Shown here piece by piece: positions 16,582 to 25,236 of a DNA stretch of 64,000 nucleotides; the first letter of the stretch is position 1; every line of letters begins with the position of its first letter. The DNA is taken from assembly GCF_014495685.1 (NCBI RefSeq), contig NZ_JACTVI010000023.1, positions 1-64,000 on the forward strand. The letters are read 5' to 3'. Origin of the DNA: Streptomyces sp. TRM68367. GTDB taxonomy: Bacteria > Actinomycetota > Actinomycetes > Streptomycetales > Streptomycetaceae. The notes under the pieces are model-generated. The model saw only the letters and a list, made by a program, of their open reading frames with translations, did not search any database and had not been told where the DNA came from. Made by a program: the position numbers and the translations under genes.

Positions 16582-16957
16582 GAGATGACTCCTTCGTGTT
16601 TCTGGGGGACGCGGCGCTGGACGCGCCACGTCAACTGGGGTGAATGAGCGACTTTCCGGGGCCGGCGCATCGGCATGGCTGCACGTTGCGACGGAGTTCG
16701 ATCAACCGGCCCGCGCGTTCGGGGAGTCTGTCTCACCTGCGAACGAGGCAGTGCCGGCCCGGAACTCCCGAGCGGTGGGCGGTCCACAGCCGGTGAACGT
16801 CTCCAACGACCGTCCGAAGGTGCGCAGCCGTTGCGGCGCTGCCGCGGGTGACGGCGGTCGGCCGCCATGGCGCTATGGCGGGGTGATCGTTGCAGGTCCG
16901 GGGGAGTGACGCCCTGGCATCGGTCCGTGACTGAGCGGTTGCCCAGTGCGGAAGTGA
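16582..16957. other. Intergenic region with a hairpin
   Basis: About 375 bases upstream of the cupin gene. A hairpin at 16862-16881 (CCGCCAT, 6-base loop, ATGGCGG) lies downstream of the next minus-strand gene and could be its terminator. No gene is supported here. Confidence 0.5.
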
Positions 16958-18076
16958 TCAGCGGCTGGGCAGGCGCGTGGCCTTGAGGCCGTTGAGGGAG
17001 TACTCCTGGGGGAGGTGAGCCGGGTCGCCCGGGACGGTGATCTGAACGGTGATCGGCCGGGACGTGCCCGCGGCAAGGAACTGGTCGTTCTCGGATTCCA
17101 GGTACGCCTTGCCGTCCTGGGCGATGACGTCCACGCCGGATGCTTCCGCTTTCGCGCCCTTCACCGTAGGCAGGTCGAAGGAGATCCGGAACCTCCTGAC
17201 GTCCTCGGCCTTGCCGCTGTCTTTGCTGACGGCGGTGAGTGTGAGTTCGAAGCTGTACACCCTGCCCCGGGGCTCGCTGTTCTCCCATGTCCGGTTGAAC
17301 TTCTTGGACACGGCGATCTCGTCGTAGCTGGGCGGGACCGGCAGGGGGGTGATGAGTCCGGCGCCGTTCATGATTTCAAGGGCGCCGACAGGCACAATTC
17401 CCTGTCCGATGCGCTGGGAGTGGTCGGGGATCGTGGCCTTGGCCAAGTCGAGGTGGTTGACGTGGCCCGCGGAGTCGACCGCGTAGAAGTTGCCGTCCTG
17501 GTCGAAGAAGGTGGCCGAGTACGACTTGCGCGAGCCTGCCGCGGCGCTGGCTTCCGCGGGCGGGAAGACCGCCTTCTTGAGAACGGTCTTCATGGGCTGC
17601 CGGCGCGGGTCGACGAGCAGCAGGTCGCCGTTGTCGCCCTCCACCGAGATCAGCCGCCCGTCCTTGGGGTGGTAGGCAAAGTCGTCCCACCGGCCGCCTC
17701 CCGGTGCGTTCCGAGGCAGGGCCTTCCTGGCCGCCACATCGATGGCATAGCTGTGTACGTCGGGGTTGCTGACGACGAAGAGGATCTTCCCGTCGGGATC
17801 CATGTCACCGTCGAACCAGGGTCCGCTCGGCAGCCCGTCAACGACCTGGTCCTTCAGGGTGCCGGCCGCCACGTCGATGGTGATGAGCTTGTTGTGGCTC
17901 ACTGCCAGCAACAAGGGCTCCTTGTCGTCGCCGCGGTACTGCGCACCCATGGCGGTGTAGCCGGGCTCGTAGGGCGGGACGTTGTCGACGAGGCGGGTAT
18001 CCCCGTCGATGGGGTCGAAGCGGTAGATCCGGGTGTTGGTCCTGCCGACGGCGAGATACACCTTGCGGTGAGCCAT
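16958..18076 (-). CDS. Hypothetical protein with beta-propeller-like repeats
   Basis: A 372-residue protein I do not recognise by name. Repeated short strand patterns such as KVYLAVGRTNTRIYRFDPID, NKLITIDVAAGTLKD, LISVEGDNGDLLLVDPR and NFYAVDSAGHVNHLDLAKA suggest a beta-propeller in residues 1-250, similar to DUF6923-type proteins; the remainder is beta-rich. No signal peptide is evident. The frame is open to an ATG at 18178 and also has ATG at 18112; ATG at 18076 was chosen for the GGAAGGA site 10 bases before it. No partner can be inferred. Confidence 0.65.
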   Translation of the reverse strand: MAHRKVYLAVGRTNTRIYRFDPIDGDTRLVDNVPPYEPGYTAMGAQYRGDDKEPLLLAVSHNKLITIDVAAGTLKDQVVDGLPSGPWFDGDMDPDGKILFVVSNPDVHSYAIDVAARKALPRNAPGGGRWDDFAYHPKDGRLISVEGDNGDLLLVDPRRQPMKTVLKKAVFPPAEASAAAGSRKSYSATFFDQDGNFYAVDSAGHVNHLDLAKATIPDHSQRIGQGIVPVGALEIMNGAGLITPLPVPPSYDEIAVSKKFNRTWENSEPRGRVYSFELTLTAVSKDSGKAEDVRRFRISFDLPTVKGAKAEASGVDVIAQDGKAYLESENDQFLAAGTSRPITVQITVPGDPAHLPQEYSLNGLKATRLPSR

Positions 18077-18265
18077 GAGCCGGGCGTCCTTCCACGAGAT
18101 TGAGGGACGACTCATGATCTGCGCACGCTCACCTACGCTGCAAGCACTCTCTGTGTCCGTTCGAACACTATGAGCCATCGGTTCCGGAGTGTGTTACGAG
18201 GAGATCGCCGCAGCATCCACCCGCCTGCGGGTAAGCCGATGAAGGGCCGAGCTTCCGAGGCCGCG

Positions 18266-19495
18266 TCAGCTCGGAGCATGCCCTCCGTGCAGGGTGTCGG
18301 CGGTGCGGTCGCCGACGCGGGGGGAGGGAAGGGGGACCCGCGCCGTCTCGCGTCGTAACGCGTGGGCGATGGCGCGCGCTTCGATGCCCGCCTGACGAAG
18401 GACACCCGTGAGGGGATTGGTGTATCCGGCGAAGTAGAGGCGTGCGGCTTCGGGATGGGTCTGTGCCCCTGAGGCCAGGGGTTGCCCGGCTTGGTCGAGG
18501 ACGCCCAAAGACCCGACCAGGTCATGCAGGTTGGGCCGGTACTCGGTGGCGGCGATGACCGTGTCGGGTCGCAGCCGGGTGCCGTCGGCCAGTAACACGT
18601 CGGGGCCGTCGAACGCCTGGACGGCCGCGACCGGCTCTACCCGCCCGGACCGGACGGCGTCCACGAAGCCGTGGTCGAGCACCGGGTTGACCCCTTCGCG
18701 GGCATTGCGCGTGTACAGGCCGGTGCGGGGCCGCGGCAGTCCCCGCGAGGTCAGGTCCGGCACCGAGAGACATTGCGTGAGCAGGGAGGTGCGGTCGCGC
18801 CACGCGAGCGGGAGAGCCTCCGTCAGCCTGCCGACAGCATGCCGTCGGGCGCTGGAGCGGGGCAGGATGTTGGGTGGGGTGCGGACTGCGATCCGTACCC
18901 GTTCGGCTCCGGCCCCGGCCAGGGCACCGGCGATCTCGGTACCGCTGTTACCGGCGCCGACCACCAGGACGTCCCGCCCGCGGTAGCGGGCCGGAGTGCG
19001 GTAGTGGGCCGAGTGCAGCAGGGTGCCGGTGAAGGTCGAACGCCCGGGCCAGTCGGGGAGGTTCGGGGTGTGACAGCGGCCGGTGGCCACCACGACCGCA
19101 CCAGTGGGCACCGGACCGTCGCGGGTGTGGACCAGCCACTGGGCTCCCGAGCCTGGCGCGGCCCGCTCGATGCGCTGCACCGGGGTGGCCACCCGGACGT
19201 CGAGTTGCTGATGGGTGACGTAACGCTCCAGGTATCGCACGTAGTCGTCCCGGCTCACCCACGGGCCTGCCTGGCGCGGCACCGAAAGGCCGGGGAGTTT
19301 CGAGGTGCCGGGGGTGGTGTGCAGGCGCAGATGGTCATAGCGCTGCGCCCAGCTCGCTCCGACTCGGTCCGACCGTTCCAGGATCACGGCCGGTACTCGG
19401 GAGCGGCGCAGTAGCGCGGCGACCGCCAGGCCGTGGGGGCCGGCTCCGATCACGATCGTGGGAGCGCTGAAGGCTGGCTGTGGTGTCGGGGGCAT
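18266..19495 (-). CDS. FAD/NAD(P)-dependent flavin-containing monooxygenase
   Basis: A 409-residue two-dinucleotide-binding flavoprotein. IVIGAGPHGLAVAALLRRS is the FAD motif at the N-terminus; VLVVGAGNSGTEIAGALAG is the NADPH motif in the middle; VIAATEYRPNLHDL matches the conserved ATGY-type motif. The fold and spacing fit YUCCA/CzcO-like monooxygenases. Unlike the wrecked relative at 9.3-10.0 kb, it is complete. Its 5' end overlaps the start of the opposite-strand ABC ATPase remnant. Substrate unknown. Confidence 0.88.
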   Translation of the reverse strand: MPPTPQPAFSAPTIVIGAGPHGLAVAALLRRSRVPAVILERSDRVGASWAQRYDHLRLHTTPGTSKLPGLSVPRQAGPWVSRDDYVRYLERYVTHQQLDVRVATPVQRIERAAPGSGAQWLVHTRDGPVPTGAVVVATGRCHTPNLPDWPGRSTFTGTLLHSAHYRTPARYRGRDVLVVGAGNSGTEIAGALAGAGAERVRIAVRTPPNILPRSSARRHAVGRLTEALPLAWRDRTSLLTQCLSVPDLTSRGLPRPRTGLYTRNAREGVNPVLDHGFVDAVRSGRVEPVAAVQAFDGPDVLLADGTRLRPDTVIAATEYRPNLHDLVGSLGVLDQAGQPLASGAQTHPEAARLYFAGYTNPLTGVLRQAGIEARAIAHALRRETARVPLPSPRVGDRTADTLHGGHAPS

Positions 19496-20091
19496 CGGCT
19501 TCTACAACGGCAGACCGCGGCTCACGTCACGCGCGACGGGAAGGCACGAGCCTCTGGAGCGGCGATGCCGACTGTTCGCCGGCACAGCGGGTGGCTACGG
19601 GCAAGAGCACTCTGCTGCAGATCGCCGTGGGACACCTCGCACCCGACCGCGGAACGGTGACACGGACCGGGGCGGTGGGGTACTGCCCACAACAGGCGGT
19701 ACTGAACGCTGCGTTCACCGTCGGACAGCATCTGCGGTTGTTCCAGATGGCCTACCGGCTGCCGACGCTGGAGCGCGCCGGCGAGCTGATGGAGCTGCTG
19801 GCGCTGACCGGTTGCCGGCGACAGCGGGTCGGCGAGCTCAGTGGCGGAACGCGACAGAAGCTGAACCTGCTGATCGCTCTCATGCACGATCCGCAGTTGC
19901 TGGTCCTGGACGAGCCCTACCAGGGCTTCGACTGGGACACCCATCAACGGTTCTGGACCCTGGCCGCCGACCTGCGTGATCAGGGACGGTCGATCATCGT
20001 GGTTTCGCACCTGCTGCACGACCTGCACCACTTCGACGCGATCGCTCACCTGCGCCAGGGCCGTCTGCACTTGGAGGAGACCAACCGTTGA
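19480..20091 (+). pseudogene. ABC transporter ATP-binding protein with a damaged N-terminus and P-loop
   Basis: From residue about 40 this is a clear ABC ATPase: KSTLLQIAVGHLAPDRGTV, the Q-loop VGYCPQQAVL, the signature ELSGGTRQKL, Walker B LLVLDEPYQGFD and the H-loop VVSHLLHD. The Walker A, normally GxxGxGKST, reads QRVATGKST, so the leading glycines are missing. The sequence before it is not ABC-like, while a likely ABC start (GIGFYNGRPRL) appears in another frame at about 19485-19520. The P-loop is probably non-functional. It overlaps the permease gene by four bases, as in an exporter operon. Confidence 0.7.
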
Positions 20092-20879
20092 GGCTCTACT
20101 GGATGGCATTAACCGAACTGCTGCGCTGCACTCTGCTGGGCCACCTGCGTAACCGACTGGCCCTGGTTCTGGCGGTCGCGTTCATCCCCATCTGGATCGC
20201 CGTGGCACGCCTGTGCACCTCCGACGAAATGGTGCGCATCTGGCTGGACGCCATCAGCGCCCCCGTCTCCGCCCCGGCCAGCCAGGTGGGCCAGGTGGCC
20301 AGCGCTCTGGGCGCCATCACCATGGTCGCTGGCTTCATCACCTTCACCGAGACCTTCCAGTCGCGGCAGATGGACCGCCGTCTGCTGCTGGCCGGCTACC
20401 CCCGACTGTCGATGCTGCTGGCGAAGCTTGCCGCCGTCGCCCTCACCGCCGCCCTGCTGGCCCTCTACACCACGAGCCTGCTGTGGATCTCCCTGCCCGT
20501 ACGCCACGTGGTCCCCCTGGCGCTGGCCCTTGCGGGCGCCGGCCTCGCCTACGGCGGCATCGGCCTTCTGCTCGGCTCTCTGGTCCGCGGCGAGCTGGAG
20601 GGCTTCTTCCTCATCATCATGCTCAGCCTGGTCGACACCGGACTGCAGAACCCCGTCTTCAACACACTCATGGATGTGGCAGGCGTTTCCGCCCTTCCTC
20701 TGTACGGCGTGACCCAGCTGGCGCTGAGCTCAGCCCTCACCGCGCACATTCCCTGGTCCCACGGCCTGCTCTCCCTCACCTGGTCCGCAGCGACCGGCGC
20801 CCTGGCCCTGCTCGTTCTGCATAGCCACCGCCCTTCCCGCTCCCCGTTGTCCGGCAGGAAGCGAGTCCAGGCAGGGTGA
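20088..20879 (+). CDS. ABC-2 type transporter permease
   Basis: A 263-residue integral membrane protein with about six hydrophobic segments (for example LALVLAVAFIPIWIAVA, LLAKLAAVALTAALLALYTT, LALALAGAGLAYGGIGLLLG). It starts at TTG in a TTGA overlap with the ATPase stop, which indicates translational coupling. Codon 8 is TTA, a leucine codon that in Streptomyces needs the bldA tRNA, so translation may be limited to late growth. With the partner ATPase damaged, export is doubtful. Cargo unknown. Confidence 0.8.
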   Translation: MRLYWMALTELLRCTLLGHLRNRLALVLAVAFIPIWIAVARLCTSDEMVRIWLDAISAPVSAPASQVGQVASALGAITMVAGFITFTETFQSRQMDRRLLLAGYPRLSMLLAKLAAVALTAALLALYTTSLLWISLPVRHVVPLALALAGAGLAYGGIGLLLGSLVRGELEGFFLIIMLSLVDTGLQNPVFNTLMDVAGVSALPLYGVTQLALSSALTAHIPWSHGLLSLTWSAATGALALLVLHSHRPSRSPLSGRKRVQAG

Positions 20880-20963
20880 TCGATCAAGGATTCCGGCGCA
20901 CAGTGGAGTCGGCCGTCGTGACGCCTGCGGACTGTCGCCCTTGTCTGTCCGAGCAGGAGTGCG

Positions 20964-22079
20964 GTGGCCGCATACCGTGCGTTCGGCTCCGTCGTGAAGT
21001 CTGACCTGCGGTTTTATGTCCCGAGTGGTGCGCTCGACCTGTTTCCCTCCGGGCAGCCGGTCAAGGTCCTCGACCACGACTTCCCCACCCACGCCTCCGG
21101 CACTGCGATCCCGTACGGCATCCACGACGTGGGACGCAACACCGGCTACGTCGGCCTGGGCACTGACCACGACACCGCCGCTTTCGCGGTGGCCTGCCTG
21201 CGCCGCTGGTGGACCGAGGAAGGACGGGCCGCCTCCCCGGACGCGAAGCAGCTGCTGATCACCGCGGACGGCGACGGCTCCAACAGCTCCCGCGCCAAAG
21301 CCTGGAAGGCCAACCTCGCCGTCCTGGCCACCGAAACAGGACTCGCCATCAGCATGTGTCACCTACCGCCTGGAACATCGAAGTGGAACAGGGTCGAGCA
21401 CAGGCTGTTCTCCTTCATCTCCCTCAACTGGCGGCGCCCACCCGCTGACCAGCTACGAGACCGCGCTGAACCTGACCTCTTCGACCACTACCCGCACCGG
21501 ACTGGCCGTCACCGCCCGCCCGGACACCGGCAGCTACCCCACCGGAATCGAGATCAGCGAACAGCACGCAGCCGCCCTCACGCTCCACCCCGAGGACTTC
21601 CACGGCGAGTGGAACCACACCATCCCGCCCCAACCCGGCGTCCCCGACGTTCCCCTCCACCCGCCCGGCCGCAGATCCCACCCCCGCCACGCACACACCT
21701 TCGGCGCGACCCTGGCCACCCACCCCCCTCCTAACCGGCCTGGAACGCCACGACTGGACCCGATCACAGTCGCCGTCCGCGACCTCCTCGATGGCCTGCC
21801 GCTCCGGCAGCGCCCCCCCGGCACCGCAAGCTCACCACCGAGAACATCATCTGGGCCGCCGTCCTCGACCAGCGTGGCCTGTCCACCTCGTTGATCGCCT
21901 ACCTCTTCCGCGTCCGCGAGAACCAGGCAAGAGCCCTGATCAAGCAGGTCCGTCCCCTCCTGGAAGACCTGGACCACCACCCGGAACCCATCCCCGCCCG
22001 CCCGATCGACCCCAGCGACCTCGCCGGCTACGCCATGCACGCGACATCCACCACGAACGACCGCGACACACCCCACTAA
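20964..22079 (+). mobile_element. Inactive ISAzo13-family transposase
   Basis: The first frame encodes VLDHDFPTHASGTAIPYGIH, DHDTAAFAVACLRRWW, LLITADGDGSNSSRAKAW and CHLPPGTSKWNRVEHRLFSF, the hallmark motifs of ISAzo13 transposases. Near 21440 the frame changes, and the protein continues as LTSYETALNLTSSTTTRTGL and EDFHGEWNHTIPP. A last segment ending LSTSLIAYLFRVRENQARAL to the stop at 22079 belongs to the same long type. The N-terminal 100 or so codons are missing. Ends of the element were not identified. Confidence 0.82.
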
Positions 22080-22387
22080 TTCATCGACGGCCCCCGAGTC
22101 TGCTGGGCGCGCGAAACGGCGAGGCTAGTCGCGCCGAGGAAACCGCGATCGCCCGGCCAGGACGAGGCAGACTGCCGCACGCCACCGAACGGCAGCTGCT
22201 TGCGCCGGGTCACCGTCTGCGCCGCGCCCCAGGAGACCGCAAACAGAGAAGTCCCCTGATGATCGGGGAACGAGTAGGTGATCCCCGAACTGGTCCGCAC
22301 CGCCACGGTCTGGCCGCCATGGCTGTAGTAGCGCGTGCCCTTGACAGTGCTGCCGTTCGCCGTCAGCTCATTACCGTCCGGGCGGCG
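22076..22387 (-). pseudogene. Fragment of an RHS-repeat polymorphic toxin
   Basis: The minus strand encodes GNELTANGSTVKGTRYYSHG, then GQTVAVRTSSGITYSFPDHQ, RKQLPFGGVR and SWPGDRGFLGAT. This is the conserved end of the RHS shell just before the toxin domain: YYS, ADHQGT-like, and PWPGxRGFxG motifs. It breaks off right after the last motif, so neither shell nor toxin is complete. RHS proteins deliver toxins to neighbouring cells; this is only a trace of one. Confidence 0.65.
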
Positions 22388-22399
22388 TCACGTGCGTCC

Positions 22400-22797
22400 T
22401 CAACCACCCCCGACGACCAGCGCCACCACCGCCGCACCCACCGCACACAGCAGCGCCAAGTCAGCGGACCAACAAAGGCGCACCGAGCGGCGCACCTGAC
22501 CGCCCTCCGGGCCGGCAGCTGCCCGCCCCGCCTGTGCCCAGGCCACGATCTCAGCAGCCGCGCGGGGACTCGTCTTGAGCCAAACGTCCACGAACCGACC
22601 CACCGAAGGCGAAAGCATGGAGCTCCCTGCCCTCCGACACCTCGATCACCAGACCGCCCGTTCCGCCGGCGCTCGCCCCACGCACCACACCTCGCCGTGC
22701 CCGGTGCGAGAACAGGAAGTTGTGTACCGCCAGTTCGTCCGGCAACAGCACCACCCGGCAACTGCCGATCCGGCCGAACAGGGAGGTAACGGCCAAA
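22400..22797 (-). pseudogene. Frameshifted membrane protein with a PH-like domain
   Basis: One minus-strand frame gives RIGSCRVVLLPDELAVHNFL, VVRGASAGGTGGLVIEVSEG and RELHAFAFGGS. A second frame continues with VGRFVDVWLKTSPRAAAEIV, then a hydrophobic segment (ADLALLCAVGAAVVALVVGG) to the stop at 22400. The pattern matches small bacterial PH-domain membrane proteins. At least one frameshift near 22610 and loss of the 5' end make it a remnant. Confidence 0.45.
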
Positions 22798-22817
22798 AAG
22801 ACCGCCGTTACCTCCCA

Positions 22818-23123
22818 GGCATATACACGTCGTTCCGCCTCACCGAGCACCTCGACGCGGCCGGCATCGCGGCGAGTATTGGATCAGTCGGGGACGCGTA
22901 CGACAACGCCCTGATGGAATCGACGATCGGCCTGTACAAGACCGAGTTGATCAAACCGCAGCGGCCCTGGAAGTCGCTCTCCCAGGTCGAGTTGGCCACC
23001 GCAGAGTGGATCGACTGGTACAACCACCGGCGCCTCCACGGTGAGATAGGCCACGTTCCGCCCGTCGAGTACGAGGCCAATCACTACATGGAATCCAAGA
23101 AACCCCAGGTCACAACCACAATT
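22818..23123 (+). mobile_element. 3' fragment of an IS3-family transposase (integrase core)
   Basis: The frame reads YTSFRLTEHLDAAGIAASIG, SVGDAYDNALMESTIGLYKT, and WIDWYNHRRLHGEIGHVPPV, the C-terminal DDE integrase region of IS3 OrfB, with the catalytic Glu in the DNALMES motif. Everything before YTSF is gone, and the normal stop has been lost, so the frame runs into the integrase fragment beyond 23120. Confidence 0.85.
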
Positions 23124-23422
23124 ACGTCTTGGTGCACGAGACCGGAGAAGCCTTCACTATCAAGCAGCTCCGTCGACGCGCGTACCGGCTCATGGCAATC
23201 CTTGGTCTCCGCCGCGTCCGTCTCTACGACGCTCGTTCGTCGTCGTGCCTCACGTACCTGGCCAACAGCGGCGTGCCGGATCACATCCTTGCGCGGTGGG
23301 CCGGACACACGAATGTGAAGACCACCAAGAAGTGGTACGTGAAGCCGGACGTCGAGGATCTTCGCGAAGCCGCCACGATGTGGGATGGCTTGCACGGGAG
23401 TGCAACGGAGGGGCAAGCGTGA
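23117..23422 (+). pseudogene. C-terminal fragment of a tyrosine recombinase (phage/ICE integrase)
   Basis: The sequence encodes AFTIKQLRRRAYRLMAILGL, VRLYDARSSSCLTYLANSGV and WAGHTNVKTTKKWYVKPDVE. The YDAR arginine, the GHT histidine/glycine box and the nucleophile tyrosine in KKWYVKPD are all in place, as in actinomycete integrative elements. The N-terminal two thirds is absent and an IS3 tail abuts it. It marks the end of a former integrated element next to an HNH gene and pcaL. Confidence 0.8.
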
Positions 23423-23458
23423 GCCAGGCGGTCTACCCCGGGCGACTTGCCCAGGCGT

Positions 23459-23893
23459 ATGGCTAGCAAGATCGAGGTGGACCCGGAGACCGGCTGCTGG
23501 CTGTGGACCGGTAGCTGCAATGGGGAGGGGCTGCCAGGCTACGGCCAAGTCTCCTACGAGGGAAAGACACAACTTGTCCACCGTGTGGTGTTCAGGTTGC
23601 TGGTCGGTGAGATTCCGGAGGGCTTCAAGGTGCGTCATGCCGATCCCTGGGGACGGCACTTTACGCTTTGCTGCAATCCGGACCACCTGGAAGCTGAGCC
23701 AAAGAAGGAAGCTCTGCGGCGCAGGGACTGGGAGAGCGCTCGAGCCAGGAGGACGCTCTGTCCCGACAGCCAGGCGTACACGCCGGAGAACGCACCTGGA
23801 TCCCCGAGGGTTCCGGCAGTGCCGGATGTGTCGCGCCGAGAGGGCCAAGAGCCGCCCCGTTCCCCCGGCCGTGTGAGATTTCGTGATACGTGA
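23459..23893 (+). pseudogene. HNH endonuclease-like gene with a C-terminal frameshift
   Basis: From ATG at 23459 the product reads IEVDPETGCWLWTGSCNGEG, LVHRVVFRLLVGEIPEGFKV and CCNPDHLEAEPKKEALR, the phage-type HNH domain (H, then CxNPxHL). Near 23790 two bases are missing compared with the copy at 10.1 kb. The expected tail (HAYTPENxYxDPRGFRQC, then CRAERAK) shifts into another frame and a nonsense tail continues to 23893. The gene sits between an integrase fragment and pcaL and probably came with a mobile element. Confidence 0.7.
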
Positions 23894-24006
23894 GAGGGTC
23901 TGAGGCGTGAGTGAGACACCGTCGAACACCCTGCAATACCGCTTTGACGGGCCAGAAGAGGCTCCCGTCCTGATCCTGGGTCCCTCACTGGGCACCACCT
24001 GGCACA
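23715..24006 (+). repeat. Duplicated HNH-3'/pcaL-5' junction, right copy
   Basis: Matches 10053-10294 in direct orientation, with the HNH tail, the pcaL promoter and the first 33 or so pcaL codons. This copy is continuous with the full pcaL gene and includes about 50 bases missing on the left. The junction between the HNH tail and pcaL therefore existed before duplication. Confidence 0.8.
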
Positions 24007-25202
24007 TGTGGGACCGCCAGGTCCCCGAGCTGACCCAGCACTGGCGGGTCTTCCGCTTCGACCTGCCCGGCCACGGTGGCGCCCCCGCCTACCCGGCGGG
24101 CTCGGTGTTCGACCTCACCACACGCCTGCTCGCCACCCTCGACGGCCTCGGCGTCACCCGCTTCGGCTACGCCGGCTGCGCGCTCGGCGGCGCCATCGGC
24201 ATCGAGCTGGCCCTGCGCCACCCGGAGCGCCTCGCCTCCCTCGCGCTGATCGCCGCCTCGCCCCGCTTCGGCAGCGCCGACGAGTTCCGCCAGAGAGGCG
24301 TGATCGTGCGCACGAACGGCCTCGACCCCATCGCCCGCACCTCGCCCGACAGATGGTTCACCGGCGGATTCGCCGCCGCCCAGCCCGCCATAACCGAGTG
24401 GGCCGTACAGATGGTCCGCACCACCGACCCCGGCTGCTACATCGCCAACTGTGAGGCGCTCGCCTCCTTCGACGTCCGGCCCGAACTCGGCCGCGTCGGG
24501 GTCCCCACCCTCGTGCTCGTCGGCTCCGAGGACCAGGTCACCGGACCTGCCGAGGCCCGCACCCTGGTCGCCGGGATACCCGACGCCCGCCTCGCCGTCG
24601 TACCCGGCGCCTCCCACCTGGTCCCCGTCGAGCAGCCCGCCGCCGTCACCGACCTCCTGGTCCGGCACTTCACCACCGCCTGGCAGCCCGCCTTCGACTC
24701 GACCACCGGGCAGACCGCGATTCCCGCCGCCCCCGTGAAGCCGATCCTGGCCGCGGCCCTGCAGCCCGCGCCGGTCGCCGAGATAGGCCCGGCCGCCGCA
24801 CCGCCCGAGTCCCAGGGCCGGCCCGACACCTACGACGCCGGGATCAAGATCCGCCGCGAGGTGCTCGGCGACGCGCACGTGGACCGGGCGCTGGCGCAGG
24901 CGGACGAGTTCTCCGGAGACTTCCAGGAGTTCATCACCCGCTACGCCTGGGGCGAGATCTGGGACCGGCCCGGCCTCGACCGGCGCACCCGCAGCTGCGT
25001 CACCCTCACCGCCCTGGTCGCCGGCGGCCACCTGGAGGAACTCGCCTTCCATACCCGCGCCGCCCTGCGCAACGGCCTCACGCCCGCCGAGATCAAGGAG
25101 GTGCTGCTGCAGGCCGCCGTCTACTGCGGTGTACCCGCGGCGAACAGCGCGTTCAAGGTGGCCCAGCAGGTCATCCGCGAGGAGACCACCCTCCAGGAGT
25201 GA
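23907..25202 (+). CDS. pcaL: 3-oxoadipate enol-lactonase / 4-carboxymuconolactone decarboxylase fusion
   Basis: A 431-residue bifunctional protein of the beta-ketoadipate pathway. Residues 1-260 are an alpha/beta hydrolase (enol-lactonase, PcaD); residues about 305-425 are a carboxymuconolactone decarboxylase (PcaC), with AQADEFSGDFQEFITRYAWG and AAVYCGVPAANSAF. The nucleophile elbow reads G-C-A-L-G (residues 90-94), so alanine stands where GxSxG places serine; C91 is adjacent. Other pca genes are absent from the window; upstream DNA is mobile. GTG at 23907 is used; the promoter lies in the duplicated segment. Confidence 0.88.
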   Translation: MSETPSNTLQYRFDGPEEAPVLILGPSLGTTWHMWDRQVPELTQHWRVFRFDLPGHGGAPAYPAGSVFDLTTRLLATLDGLGVTRFGYAGCALGGAIGIELALRHPERLASLALIAASPRFGSADEFRQRGVIVRTNGLDPIARTSPDRWFTGGFAAAQPAITEWAVQMVRTTDPGCYIANCEALASFDVRPELGRVGVPTLVLVGSEDQVTGPAEARTLVAGIPDARLAVVPGASHLVPVEQPAAVTDLLVRHFTTAWQPAFDSTTGQTAIPAAPVKPILAAALQPAPVAEIGPAAAPPESQGRPDTYDAGIKIRREVLGDAHVDRALAQADEFSGDFQEFITRYAWGEIWDRPGLDRRTRSCVTLTALVAGGHLEELAFHTRAALRNGLTPAEIKEVLLQAAVYCGVPAANSAFKVAQQVIREETTLQE

Positions 25203-25236
25203 GCATCCGCCGCGGGCGCGCGACAGGATGGGAACC

